Assembly: GCA_029721515.1 (NCBI GenBank)
Contig: CM056556.1
Coordinates: 24,199,669 to 24,263,668, forward strand
Source: Synanceia verrucosa
Lineage: Eukaryota > Chordata > Actinopteri > Perciformes > Synanceiidae
Direction of reading: 5' to 3'
DNA length: 64,000 bases
Shown: positions 25,787 through 37,944 of the stretch, piece by piece
How the letters are laid out: each line of letters begins with the position of its first letter
How positions within the stretch are numbered: the first letter of the stretch is position 1
Notes under the pieces: model-generated
What the model saw: the letters and a program-made list of their open reading frames with translations, nothing else
Databases searched by the model: none
What the model was told of the DNA's origin: nothing
Translations under genes and position numbers: made by a program

Positions 25787-26257
25787 CTCTTTGAGTGCCA
25801 TTGATGTATTACGACGTCATTTAAAATCTGAGCTTCAGTGCCATCGGCGTAATAATACGTCAAAGCCGTTTTTCGGCACTGGGTCGCAGATCACAGTCTC
25901 CCACTGCCTGAGAGTAATTCTGGGGCTTGTGGGAGATGTAGTCGGAGCACAAAGAGACGGTAGACACCACAGAGAAGTGGAGACGATCGCGATTAGAGAG
26001 CAAAACAAATGGATTCTGGACAAAAAGTGGAGATTTTGGTGAAAGTGTCCTCTACTCTACCTCTGATAAAACAAGAATGAAACAAGGTAAAAACACACAT
26101 TTTTTTTTCATGATGAAATAGAGAGTCTCTTCTTTCATTTGAGCTTCAGAGACATCGTGAAAAATATTCTGTGGGTCTTGAAATGACTCAAAATGGGCAA
26201 ATAAAAACACTGGCATAAGGCACTTTATGTTTAATAAAAGGAGCGGCACTCAATGAG
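25787..26257 (+). mobile_element. piggyBac-like internally deleted element (copy 1)
   Basis: The left end CTCTTTGAGTGCC is preceded by TTAA (25783-25786). The right end reads GGCACTCAATGAG, the imperfect complement, followed by TTTT rather than TTAA. Inside, a short frame starts at 26009 with MDSGQKVEIL, which is shared with the second copy at 41.1 kb (MDSGQKVVFL). TTAA duplication and a retained short N-terminal frame suggest a deletion derivative of a TTAA-specific transposon. The piggyBac assignment is tentative; no DDD catalytic region remains. Confidence 0.6.
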
Positions 26258-27866
26258 TTTTGCTTGAAATCAAGCAAGACTGATTCCTTTTGAATCTATT
26301 GCTCAACAGATCAATTGTTGGACTGTTAGAATGTATGGTCCTGACCTTGCCTCTGAAAAAGTCAGCAGCCTTACTGAGTATTGATAAATCCATGCTGGAC
26401 AAGCAGATGGATTTGTATGGATGAAAAAACAGAACCAAAAAAGGCAGTTTTCTAGTCATGGATGAACAAAACAAAGCAGCAGATGTCTATCAATCAATAA
26501 TCCATATAAGCCTTTGCTTTGTATGACTAAAACATCATAATACATGTTTTCCATCATCTCAGTGATGTGTCAAAATTTGACTCTTATCGCTGCAAAACTA
26601 CCAGCGCAGGTTTGAGTTTCACCCCATAAGATGGCAGCAATAAGAAGCCCAGACTCACTTTCATGTTTCCAATTTTGAGTGGGCAAAACAGGAAGGAAAA
26701 GAGAGCAAACCAACCTTTGATTTATATTCAAATGAGAAGTATACAGGGGGAAATTGGCATTCTCTTTCATTTCAGGAAATGAATTTCCTGGTGGCAGATC
26801 GTATTGTATCATCTCTGAGTGTCAGGAGCCGTTCTTCATTACTCAGACTCAGAGGAACTTTTACAGCTCCTCGCCACAGAATGCAATGATTTCTCTTCCA
26901 GTGTTCAAACAATACCCCCAAGGCCATTTAAGACATTTTTCACCAGTTTTAATTTACACATGAAAGGCGATAACATATCAAAGGAGTCCTGCTTTAAATT
27001 CAGACGAAAACTTGTTTCTGTCTTATGTCCCTTATGTCAACCAGCCGGGCTAATTCTGTGGCTCAAAGCGAGCCAGCCGGAGGAGGATCCTTTTGTAGGT
27101 AATTGAGTTCAGCGTGTTTACGCACCGTTGAAAAATTCAACAACAATTCTAATCACACTGCACTGACTCATGGGAAAAAAAGTCATCCTCTGCTGCCTCC
27201 ACAGAGGAGCCGCTCGCCATTAGCAGCAAGCTTTCAGGACAAAATCCCTTAATGCCCAATTCTGATTTGGTCTTTGGGTCTGATCCACACATGTTGTAAT
27301 CCCCAAAGGATAAACACAGGCGGCTTCCAGGCCTCTGAGATGTTACCAGACACAGACACAAGAAACACACAGCAGAAAGACAGGCTGAGTCTGAAGTGTC
27401 ATGGCAACCGAAGGGTGCTTTGGGGATTGGTCACAAGATCGACTAATAAATTCAAAAGGGTAGAAAGAAGTTTTTAAAAAGATGGGCGACATTAAGATCA
27501 ACTGCAAAATATCACAATCAAAGAATAATTTAAATATCAAAATTGCCAAATTAAAAACCCTTTTATACCATATATGATATAGACATGCCTCGTACATCGT
27601 CACATATGGAACCATTAAAAAATGAATAATAATGAAAATAGTTGTTGATTAATCCTCTTTCTGTGGGTTAACAGTGGTCACAGTCAGTCACAGTCAGGTC
27701 TCAGTCTGACACCAGCAGGTCAAAAATGAGAACCATATCAAAGAGTAGCCTGAAAGCTACAGGCTTTACTGTTGGATGAGGAGAAACATCACCGAGCGTA
27801 GAGAGAGCGTATACTCCTGCAAGCCCACAACGCCTAAGAGTGAATGTGTGATGCACCTTGAATCCA
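26258..27866. other. Non-coding spacer
   Basis: No gene is supportable. Most frames are short and without domains. The block 26900-27110 is less AT-rich and could be a conserved non-coding element, but only comparison with other fish would show this. Confidence 0.35.
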
Positions 27867-27879
27867 CATTTATCATTTT

Positions 27880-28238
27880 CCATCCATCCATTATCTACCG
27901 CTTATCCTCATAGGGTCGCGGGGGGGCTGAAGCCTATCCCAGGACAAGTCGCCACCTCATCGCAGGGCACATAGAGACAGACAACCACTCACACCTACGG
28001 TCAATTTAAATTAGCCTTTTATTATTAATTTTAATTAGCCAATTAACCTAATCCCCATGCATGTTTTTGGATGGTGGGAGGAAGCTGGAGTACCCGGAGA
28101 GAACCCACGCAGACACGGGGAGAACATGCAAACTCCACACAGAAAGGCGCCGGGCCCGGGATTCGAACCCGGGATTCGAACCCGGTACCTTCTTGCTGTG
28201 AGGCGACAGTGCTAACCACTACACCACCGTGCCGCCCC
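27880..28238 (-). mobile_element. tRNA-derived SINE (copy 1), with duplicated B-box segment
   Basis: Read on the minus strand, the element begins GGCGGCACGGTGGTGTAGTG, containing an A-box (TAGTGGTTAGC). It continues through a B-box (GGTTCGAATCC), a long body and a tail ending GCGGTAGATAATGGATGG, the 3' end shared by many fish SINE/LINE pairs. Target duplication: CATTTATCATTTT at 27867-27879 against CATTTAACATTTT at 28239-28251 (12 of 13). The B-box segment 'gattcgaacccggg' is present twice in tandem at about 28158-28185, unlike in copy 2. Confidence 0.85.
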
Positions 28239-28251
28239 CATTTAACATTTT

Positions 28252-30147
28252 ATTCACATTAATATCATGTACTTTTTATTTATTTTTTCTCTATTTCATA
28301 TTTTGTCACACTTGAATTTGAATTTTAAAAAAGACCAAAATACCAGTAAAATTTTGCAAATAAAATTTGACCTTGATGACCTTGAATCAAAGCCGATGAC
28401 CACCAAAAATTGATCAGTTTTAAGTTAGGCCACTTCTGACCAATCCTGAAAACTTCGTCAAAATACGTCCAGAACTTTTTGAGTTATTTTGCAAACCAAC
28501 AAACAAAGAAATAAATAAACCCTGGTGAAAACATAACCTCCCTGGCAGAGGTAATGATATCAAGGTTTCAGAAGTTTAAGTGTCCTTCAGCCATAGACTG
28601 TGTCATCTTCCAATACCTAAAATGCTGCTGCAACAAACACAAATCTTTGTCTTATCGTTTTATTGCCACAATTCACCATGACCAATGATTAGACACAAAT
28701 AGTTTTGAGGTTCTGCTGCCACCAAGTCCCAGAAAAGTGACTAAATTATAGTTTGAGATGCTCACAGCATTGAAATATTCTATTAACTATTCAGTAACAA
28801 ACAATGTGCTCGTTACCTCTCTGCACAAGAAAGTCTATTATCCCAAATAACAGGAACACTTGTTTCTCCAAAGATGTTTCTCTGTAATAAAATATCAGTC
28901 AACTCCACTGGAACATCGTGGGAGCAGAAATCAAGGACATACTTGAGTAAAGTAAAACCTAAACTATCTCCACAGTTAGATACGTCTGGAGGTAAGAGGT
29001 TATTTATTTACCTAGACTTTATTCTTTGGGTGAGCAGAGCCCATTGAGCATGAAGAACAGAAGCAGTGAAGTTGACTTGATCACTTTCCTCAAAGACCAA
29101 AGACATGACTGCTTCTAAAGCACCACGTATGTTATGAAAACTGAGCTGAGGATGTGGCCTCAATGTGATGATGACAAAGCTGATGAACATACAATGTTAC
29201 AAGTACGTAACTTTCTAGAATGGCAGAATGACTGTTCACCTCTGGATCCATCTTCTGTACAACACCAGGGTCTCTGTTCGATCCTGTGTTTCATTTCCGT
29301 TCCTGTATCCAAATACATTACAGTCAAGTTCTTTCGTCGAAAAAAAAAAAAACATGCATACTATCCTCTGTCCAAGAACACCTTCTCATTTCACCTCCAC
29401 GTACAGCACAGGCACCACGCTCATGTCATCCAGTGGCAATAATCCATTCTGGCTCTCTTGCAGAGTCTCTTCATCATAATTTATATATCATCATAATTTA
29501 AGCAGCAATATTGTTCAGAAAAAAATAAAAGCAATCCATCTGCATGCAAGTAGATTTCATGAAAGGATCTCCGAACATTGAGTGAGGCGTACTGCAGTGA
29601 CTCTGAAGGAGCAGGAAAAAAATTCTGATTTATGTCGCTCACATCCATCTGAGTCACTAAAACCTCTGCAGGACAAGTTTTTTGGAGTTCCTTCTGACTC
29701 AATCAAAAGTGTTTGTTCCTCCTCTGACTTCAGATTAGTAAGGAAAGTGTGTGCTTGGGAGGTTGCCAGTTTGATTTCCCTCAGGAAGAGGATAAATACT
29801 AATCTCCAGGCCTTCTGCAGTTGGGGAACACTTGATCGCAGCACTTCATAAAAGTTGGCAGCTGCTCCAGTCGAGCTGCTCAGTGGCCAGCAGCAGGTTG
29901 GGTTGAGGTGGAAAGATGCTATGGTGAGGATGACGTTGCTGATTAAGAGCATGTGTGTTCAATGTAACTAAGTCAACGAATAAAAGAAGTGACCTGGAAA
30001 GCTGACTGGAGCAGTGTCAAGCTTGTCCGCCTTAACTCTAGCGCTACTATAAAAACAGCTTTAATGGTAATCCCTACAGCTGGACTGACCTGCTCTTGTG
30101 CCTGGCCACAGGACGGGTGAGGAGCAGCTGTGTTGGCTTTAAGGAGG
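28252..30147. other. borcs5 downstream region with a LINE-like 3' tail
   Basis: The stretch 28360-28556 (ACCTTGATGACCTTGAATCA ... AACCTCCCTGGCAGAGGTAA) resembles the 3' tail of a dispersed fish non-LTR retrotransposon family. Nothing else is recognised up to the borcs5 stop codon. On the minus strand an ATTAAA at 30059-30064 lies 84 bases after the stop and is a candidate polyadenylation signal. Confidence 0.45.
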
Positions 30148-32101
30148 CTACTTAGTGGCAGAATCCCCATCAGGCCTCATGCTGAAGGGCTCCAGGCGCT
30201 CGCTCTCAGGCAGCATGTTGTTGAGGCGCTCCATCAGCGGCACCGTCTGGTCGATGCCCATCTGGATACGTCGCAGGATCATGGACATCTCGTTGACCTT
30301 CTGGATCTGCTCAGCGTACTTGGCATAGCGTTTCTGGCGCTCCTGCATTATGCTGAACAACGTTTCCACTGACAAGTCCATCTGGGAGGAAAGTGGCAGG
30401 AGACAGAAAGAAAGACTTTTGATGAATCATCGCAAAACAACAGCATCAGTAACACCTAATGCATAAATATGACTAATATAATAAATACATATAGAGTGCA
30501 AGCACCTCTTTGTAAAATAACTGAGATTCAAATGTAAAGAACAAGAGGTGTTGAAGATTACATTAAATCAACACTCAAATAATAGAGTTTCAACACAACC
30601 TTTACTAGAACCCCAAAAGTAAAAAAAATCTTCACAGTGCAGAGATTTCTACAGCCTGAGGTGATGTTATGAAATTGTTTGTTTTGTCGAACAAATGAGC
30701 CAAAAAGAATACAACCATACCCACTTATATATTTCTTAACTCTAAATACATTAGGGAACACAATAGTTAATACAGTTGTTTTGGGCTCAAGCAATGAGAA
30801 ACAGTACGTGGTAAATACATCACGCTTTACTTCTGCAGCCTGACCTCTTTGATCCTCTTGACCAGGGCGTTCTGGTCGAAGGCCACGGCCTCGGCACACT
30901 GGTGTAAGTGGTCCTGGTAGCGAATGCAGAGCTGCAGAACCTGAGCAGGATCCAGCCTTTCCAGACACACGCTGCTGGGTGACGTCTGGCCACTCAGCAC
31001 TCCTGTGGAGAGCGAAAGGCAGATGACTTACATAGACATGTTGGAGTGGTGTCATTACACAAAATCCGACTGAATTACACCTCTGGTATTTCAGGAGTGC
31101 GCCTACACAGGAAGCTTGCTTAATTATACAGCTTCTAACACACAGCTAATGAGCTGCAGCAACAGTTAGATTTCAAAACGGACTGTGGGAACTTCTTGAA
31201 AATAACATGAAACTGAAATACTGAAATGGCAAAAAAGATATGCACACTCAAATGATGGCTCCCAATAATCTCATCCCAGTGAGAAACATTTCAAAACAAT
31301 CTTTGTCAGATGTCAACAATAACAGGGGCAGAGATCACAGATCTCAAAACATTCTCTGTAGTCTACAGTACCAGAGAATATTAGTTTAAACCAGCAAGCA
31401 GCTGGAAGATGTTACCTTTTAAAAGCGGCTGAAAGGTGGGTATTTCCTGGAGTTTGATAACATCTGGGTCATTGTGGATATTTCGCATTGACTGGGTCCC
31501 CTGAGCCACGACAACAATATCATCCATCTTTGCTTTCTGCTTTGCCGGGGAGGGCACCACTGCAATGACAATATTCCTGCTAATATCAACAGGCAGCAAA
31601 GTTTTATTAAGACACTGCGCTGGTTCATTTAAGAAGACTCCAAATGAAGGTTTGCGTTGTCATTTTAGACAATGGAGATAAGTGCGTATATCATTTATGT
31701 CATAATATACAAATACTCCAGTACAAGTAAAACATCCAAGACTTGACTTAAGTAAAGGTACTAATGCAATGTAAGCAAAATATACAATGGTATCAAAAGT
31801 AAAAGTATTCTTGACCCATGTCAGAATAAATATAGGTAAGTAACTTGTATCTGTAGTTGTCAATAGTAAGAAAGACTACATCACTTTCATATGTAGTAGA
31901 GTAACGTTAGAGGTATGGGGTTTACGCTGGTAAATAGCATCGTTCTGCATTACACTAAGCTAACAAATCTCTCTATTATGGCTTACTGTTAACATTACGA
32001 GTTGAATCATATATTCGCTTGAATGTTATAGAAGCTGTCTTACCTGATGAGCTGTAATCGGAGTGCTTGTGCTCCGCATCTCCACTCTGTTCAGCTCCCA
32101 T
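30148..32101 (-). CDS. borcs5: BORC complex subunit 5 (BORCS5/LOH12CR1)
   Basis: BORCS5 is a subunit of the BLOC-one-related complex, which sits on lysosomes and recruits ARL8, coupling them to kinesin for movement toward the cell periphery. I recognise four exons, all with GT-AG junctions: 32044-32101, 31416-31559, 30845-31002 and 30148-30381 (58, 144, 158 and 234 bp). They join in frame to 197 codons plus stop; human BORCS5 has 196. The start MGAEQS has Gly2 and Ser6, the N-myristoylation pattern known to anchor this protein. Conserved text includes SPAKQKAKMDDIVVVAQG, DPDVIKLQEIPTFQPLLKG (exon 2), YQDHLHQCAEAVAFDQNALV (exon 3) and MDLSVETLFS...KRYAKYAEQIQ (exon 4). The C-terminal half is predicted to be helical/coiled coil. 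It is intact, ubiquitously expressed in other vertebrates, and transcribed in the same direction as smc1b. Confidence 0.96.
31680..31860. mobile_element. MITE fragment ('acttaagtaaaggtac' family) in borcs5 intron 1
   Basis: The segment contains ACTTGACTTAAGTAAAGGTAC followed by AAAAGTAAAAGTATTC. This is text characteristic of a very common short fish repeat whose ends read GTGGTGGAAGAAGTA. Related pieces occur near 54.4, 58.6 and 62.6 kb. Termini are not preserved here. Confidence 0.4.
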
Positions 32102-32323
32102 GGTGCTATCGTTTGGCTAGCAAGCTAGCAGTTAGCTTCCGTGAACGTTTTTACAAACACTGGCGAGAAAACCAAAGCCCCAAATACCAAACTGTCTGCA
32201 AAGACTTTACACGACCTCCAAACACATCCGGACTGACAAGGAGACAAAAATAATCCGAAGGATAGCAACGAAAGACAGAGTTTTGGACTGCTCTGTGATT
32301 TCAAAGTAGTTAGCTATGACAGC

Positions 32324-32339
32324 TGACGTCAGTTATTGG
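32324..32339 (-). promoter_or_regulatory. CRE plus CCAAT box upstream of borcs5
   Basis: A perfect palindromic CRE (TGACGTCA, 32324-32331) lies 3 bases from an inverted ATTGG (CCAAT on the minus strand, 32335-32339), about 225-240 bases upstream of the borcs5 ATG. This CCAAT/CRE pairing is typical of TATA-less housekeeping promoters. Whether a non-coding first exon intervenes cannot be seen. Confidence 0.5.
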
Positions 32340-32493
32340 CTGCTACCATTTAGTAGCTAACAGGTTAGCATGTAGAGGGCAAGCAGGCTGCTATCTTGGC
32401 GACTGAGTGACAACAACGTATCGTAAAGACTTAACAAATGTTTATGTTACAAGATACAACAGAAACAACAGTCTGGCTTCAAGACGAGCCATC

Positions 32494-32500
32494 ACTTCCG
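32494..32500 (-). promoter_or_regulatory. ETS-type site upstream of borcs5
   Basis: CGGAAGT on the minus strand, about 395 bases upstream of the borcs5 ATG; it is a common housekeeping promoter element. It is a short motif, so chance occurrence is possible. Confidence 0.3.
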
Positions 32501-32539
32501 TAAATATTGATCACGGGATCTGCTCGTTGTTCTTCTTCT

Positions 32540-33860
32540 TCTCTTGATTCAATGACTCGATGCAACCGTCTTGTAAAGGTGCATATCGCCACCTAATGTA
32601 GTGGAGTGTGTAGTCTGAATTGTACTTCAGGTTACTATTTAATTTAAAATTATCAAAAAAAAAAAAAAAAAAACCTCATCTCCTTTTCCCTAATCCTGTA
32701 ACTTCCAAAACGGTCTGCGTTTGCATTGTGTCCAGACCATAGTATTACTGTCCCCTACTGTTGGTGAGCCTAAAATAAACAGAGCAAACTTCAAAATGAC
32801 CATCAATATAAATAAATGCATCATTATACATCCAAGACATCTGTTACAATAATCGTCCTATATGCTGTATTATATATTATATATATCGGTACATGTTTGC
32901 CCTCCACCACCTGATTCTGTAAGTAACGTGCCATAAAAAATACCAATCAGTGTGCAACTAGTAAAATGTAGTTAACGCATCAAAAGTACTAAATGCAGAA
33001 CAATCTGTAGAGACAGAAAATTAAATATAAATAAAATGCATTTTTATAGTACATTAAACCACAAAGCAGTATATCAAACAATACCCCCCTTGCAGCCAAT
33101 GATATTATTAAAAGTAATATTATAAATGCATATTAACGTTACTGCATACATGTTAATAATGTGATGGCATAAGATATGATTACGTAACAGTGACAGAGTC
33201 CATTTTGGTTGCATGGTGAGTGATTTTTGGAATGCAGGAGTTGAACCTGCAACAGAGTATTTCATGAATTGCAGCATTGCAAGATCTTAAAGCGTCTGTT
33301 GCCACTGCTTTTAAATGGGTAAAACTCAACTTTGTAGTACAATTGTGCCTCCATGTGGCCAAACACATAACCTCCACATAACACTACAAAGCACAGATAT
33401 GCAAACACATCTTTAAAGCTGCAGATTTAATGAACACTGCAAAAGTTGCATTTGAAAGCACAACTGGAATACAAAACAGTTTAGGTAAAATTAATAAGTA
33501 AAAACAAGTAAAATACCCACTGGAATTAAAGTGGAAATAACATGGACATAAACAGGAGACAACATTTTAGAAACAAGAACGGTTCTCTTTTAACACTGTT
33601 GTATTTGCTGCCATCTAACCATTTCCATGTTGTAATTGCTGCATTTAGCTAGCTTTGGGTTCTTGTTACTGACAACCTGTACAAGGTTTTAAAAAGCCTC
33701 ATAAACATACATCCATCTTTTAAGTAAAATGTATTTAGTAAAACAGCCTAACAATGAATGGAAAAGTCACAATTTGTTGTTGAAGATAACTGTTGTCTGA
33801 TAAGAACAGTGAACAAAATGCCAGAGACAGAACAAGGGACTTTGTGCAGGCAATTCCAGT
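32540..33860. other. borcs5-smc1b intergenic region
   Basis: It holds the borcs5 upstream sequence, a poly(A) tract at 32656-32672 and the presumed smc1b 3' UTR. No gene is seen. The only near-consensus polyadenylation hexamer I found downstream of the smc1b stop on the minus strand is ATTAAA at 33426-33431, so the 3' end of smc1b is not fixed by the sequence. Confidence 0.4.
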
Positions 33861-36800
33861 CTACTGAGGTCCAGTCTTCTCTTGGGGTGTCTGTTTCCCA
33901 TTGTCCTCTTCAACCAGAGGGTAAGGTCGCAGGTCCACGGACAGAATGCGGCTGAACATGACCTCTTCAGGCTGTGAACAAGAGACAATGGCAGTGACTA
34001 TGCTGTCAAGGCAAACTTAAAGAGTTCTCCTCCAACATGCTGTGACAGTTTGTTACATCATAGTCTGAGTAGACTCCCAGCAAAGCGTCAGCCTTAGAGA
34101 AGAAGTCCTCATTCAGGGAGATGACAATGATCTGCATGTTCTCCTTGGACTCCTCTCTGATGAAACTGGTCACCTGGATACAAACGAAACATCCACACAA
34201 GATGAAAACAATGCAATTTAAAGGTCACCTATGATGCAAAATTCACTTTATAAAGGTGTAGTAGTATGTGTCCCTGCAGCCTGTGAATGAGGCCCCAGGA
34301 GTGAAAAAAGTCTGTCACCTCCCTCCCCTGCTTGCTCCTCTTCTTAACCCATGTACGCTGAAACAGACAAGTTAAACATTTTCCGCCATTGTTTCTCCTC
34401 ATTAACTTCCTCAAACAAACCTGACAAAGTTAGGAGCAAAGCACAGCAGCTGCTCTGTGTGTTGGCTGCTTCAACGAGCACAGGAGGCTATTTTTACTCT
34501 GTTCGTCCTCTGAAGACCCAGTGGATCGATTTATTTTAGCTGGAAATGTAGCAAGAGAGCTTCTCAAATTTTAGCATGTGTGCACTCATCATCTCACAAA
34601 GCAGCCTTCACTAACCAGCTGAAGATGAAGCATGGATCGGCACAAACTGTCTGGGACAGCTACAAAACGTGGAGCTGTAAGTTATTTCATTTTGTGGTGC
34701 TTTTGTGAGGGACATGTTTGCAGGCCATCGCGCTAAGTAGAGCTACACAGTAAAGCAACACAAAATAGAATAACGTACAGCTTCCACGTTTGTTGCTGTC
34801 TCCAGGACAGTTTGTGCCGATCCATGCTTCAACTACCGGTCGCCTGAAGAAATAGGAGCGGCTCATTTGGAATATTACTATTCCTACCGAGCCTGAACTA
34901 CTCTACTCTACTCTCTACTCTAGTCTTCAGGGGTGTAGCCTAGCATAATTTGTAATCGCCCATGTTTACAAAGCAGTCCTCCGGAGCTTGTTCAGCACTG
35001 CAGTTAACCGATATCCGTCATAAAATATTGTATTCTATACAGTCCAGATCTTCCCAGTACTTTATTTCCCCTGAGGGATACTTGTCATTTCACTGTAGCT
35101 AGCTCCATTAGCTGCAGTGCTAATGCTACAGGGACTTCAGCTGTGTGGCCAAACATAATTTGTATGGGCCCATGTTTAAAAAGCACTCCTCTGGAGCTCG
35201 GGTAGCTGCAGTGCTAACCGAGCTCCGTCGTAGAATAATGTATTATATACAGTCCAGATCTTCCCAGTATTTCCTGTGGTATACATGTCATCTTAGGTAG
35301 CTCCGTTAGCTGCAGTGCTAATGCATGCATGTGACATGTTTACAGACAGAGCACTGCAGCAGACAGAGCTACGACTGCTGCAGAGCAGAACGTTTGCGTC
35401 CTTGAGTAATTAATATCAGGAGACATTCAACATAAGCACAAGGCTCATTTGAAGCTAATGTTACATACTTATTTGTAATTTGGGTGACTCTGACTACTGT
35501 TAATGGTACTGTCAGTGCATGGAGAGTAACGTCAGTAGCCTGTTTTGCCAGTGTAAGTACGCATCTAGAAGTAAACTAAGGGGGCAGAGAGAGAGTGCCA
35601 CTTCCTGTCTCCAAAGAGGGGGCGTGGTCAGACACAGCTCAGGAACATTTAAAGGTACAGACACAGAAACAGCCTGTTCTCAGCAGAGCTCAATACAGTG
35701 ATATTTAACTGGCTGGAATTCAGGACCAGGGCTGAGTTTGGGGTAATACACTTTGAATACAATATTGTTGCACGTCTGAGACCTATATATAATGTGGGAT
35801 CTTTAAAAATAGAACAACAATGCATAACCACACTCAAACATAATAAAGTACCTTAAAAGTTACGTGAAAGACTCTGGCTGTTTTTACATTCTTAGTACTG
35901 TGGGAAACATTTCACTGCAAGCATAATTAAGCTGGAAAATTATTTTCATGTTAAAGTCTTTTGTCAGCAGGTATTGAGTTATTTCAGGCGCTGGAAAGAG
36001 CACTACTTGCTCTCCACGTGAGTAAAATACAGCAGAGAAGCAGAATGGTTTCCAATCATACTGGAAATCGTATTGGCTGATTCTCATAAAAATTAGTGTA
36101 TGGTAAATTATTTAAATCGCGTGTGCTCCCTCAAGGCGGCATAAATCATAGTCATACCAAAGTTCACCATAGATGTCAGAGAAATCTGCAGTTTGGAAGC
36201 ACTCAAAAATGATTTAATAAAAAAAACAAAAAAAACCCAACTCATTAAAGCTCAAAAAAATCTTTTTGGTGGAGCCCTAATAAACTGTTGACCCTGACTG
36301 CAGCTGGAAATGTACCTTGCCAATGTTAGTGTTGTCCAGGGCTGCGTCCACCTCGTCCAAGATGAAGAAGGGAGCAGGCCGGAAGCTGAGAGACATGACA
36401 GCAAACAGCACAGAGAACCAATAATGTGAGTCAAATGATAGAACCAGAGCCATTAAAAAATGACGCAACCAACCAGTATTAGATAAGTGCTTCAGACAAG
36501 TGCTTCAGAAGGAAAGAAGTATTAGAAGCAATGATAATGTCTTTCATTTAGAAAGGACAGAACAAAAGAAAGTAAGAAGCAACGAGATGTTTTAAAAAGG
36601 AGTTCTGCATAAAGTTAATGGTGTGAAAGAGGAGAAAATCAACAGAAATCACATGGCCTTTACTTTATTAGTATATTCATCAGCTTAAAACCTCATAGTC
36701 ATTACAAGAACCCCAAGTCTACTGGTTTTCCTCCACGAAGAAATGGTAGTTTCTGAAAGACTCTTATACCTGTGTATCAACAGCTGTGTTAATTCCTGTT

Positions 36801-37212
36801 TTAACTTTCATAGCTATGGGGGATAATTATCCAGCTGTCCAGCTAACTTCATATAGAGAAAACAGATTTTGTTTCATGATTTTGGAGAAATATGATGATG
36901 GCATGTCATCGTTATTCTGTGGAATGTACTTGTAATGTGGTGCTTTTATATGCAATATTTAATATCATTGGGGATCTCTGTTCTACTGTACACACACTGG
37001 TCAAGTTTTTCCTCATTGTAAGCTGATGTATTATTATGAATGTCTTTCTGACAGTGGTACCTGTGGATAGCAAACACCAAGGCCAGGGCAGCAATGGCCT
37101 TTTCTCCACCAGACAGATTGTCCATGGACATGAAGCGTTTCCCCGGCGCCACACAGTTGTAGTTGATGCCTCCGAGGTAAGGCTCGTCAGGATTCTCTGC
37201 ACTTAGGATGGC
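33861..37212 (-). other. smc1b: smc1b exons 22-25: C-terminal ATPase head
   Basis: Exon 22 holds NYNCVAPGKRF and the signature motif LSGGEKAIAALAL. Exon 23 (70 bp) holds APFFILDEVDAALDNTNIGK with Walker B and the catalytic Glu. Exon 24 holds QIIVISLNEDFFSKADALLG with the H-loop equivalent region. Exon 25 holds VMFSRILSVDLRPYP and a short hydrophilic tail ending in TAG at 33861-33863. Exons 23 and 24 are separated by a 2.1-kb repeat-filled intron. Confidence 0.93.
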
Positions 37213-37896
37213 CTGGAACACACAGCAGCATCTGGTCATTGAAGGCACCGTACCAATGCTGTATATTTCACACTGCTCGGGCTTGAGGTGCTCTTCATAA
37301 GGCTGCCTATTAAAGCTTATGTACAGAGTACACTTAAAAAATATGACAGTGTTGGAGGGAAGGAAAACATCTGAAATGCAGATAACCACAATATCAACAG
37401 AGAATCTTGTGAGCGTGTTTCTGTGCTTTACCTGGGCGCTGTTGTTCCTGCATATTCTTTTATAGATCTGATCGATTACGACACACACATGTTCAAAGCA
37501 CTGGCTGAAGAGGTTCAAGCGACGCGCCTTCACTTGCTCAAACTCCTGGCTGCATTTTTTGGCTGCTTTGGTGCTCGCATCAAATGCTAAGTGAAGGACA
37601 AGAAACAAAGCCTGGTACCCTAATCATCAAATGATATTTCATGCAGAAATCGCAAGTGTGTCTATCACTAGTTTACATTTGAAATTAAAAACTTGATGCA
37701 CTGAAGAACAAAATACCATCTGTCACTCCCTGTAGCTTGTCCTTCACCTCCCTCATCTTCTCCAGAGCCTTCAGGTTGGGTGCTGTGGTGCGATGCAGCA
37801 CATTCTCCATAGAGGAGACTGACTCCTTCAGCCTCTCTAGGTAGGCCTCCATGTCCTCCTCTGCCTGCATATCCTGCACACACACACACACACACA

Positions 37897-37944
<48 letters not shown>

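Noticed and set aside
28140..28215. tRNA-like sequence with A- and B-boxes
   Set aside because: It is the head of a SINE, without a foldable mature tRNA; the same sequence recurs at 56.8 kb with a target duplication.
29557..29952. 131-residue minus-strand frame downstream of borcs5
   Set aside because: No domain and no conservation pattern I recognise; it overlaps an equally long frame on the other strand.
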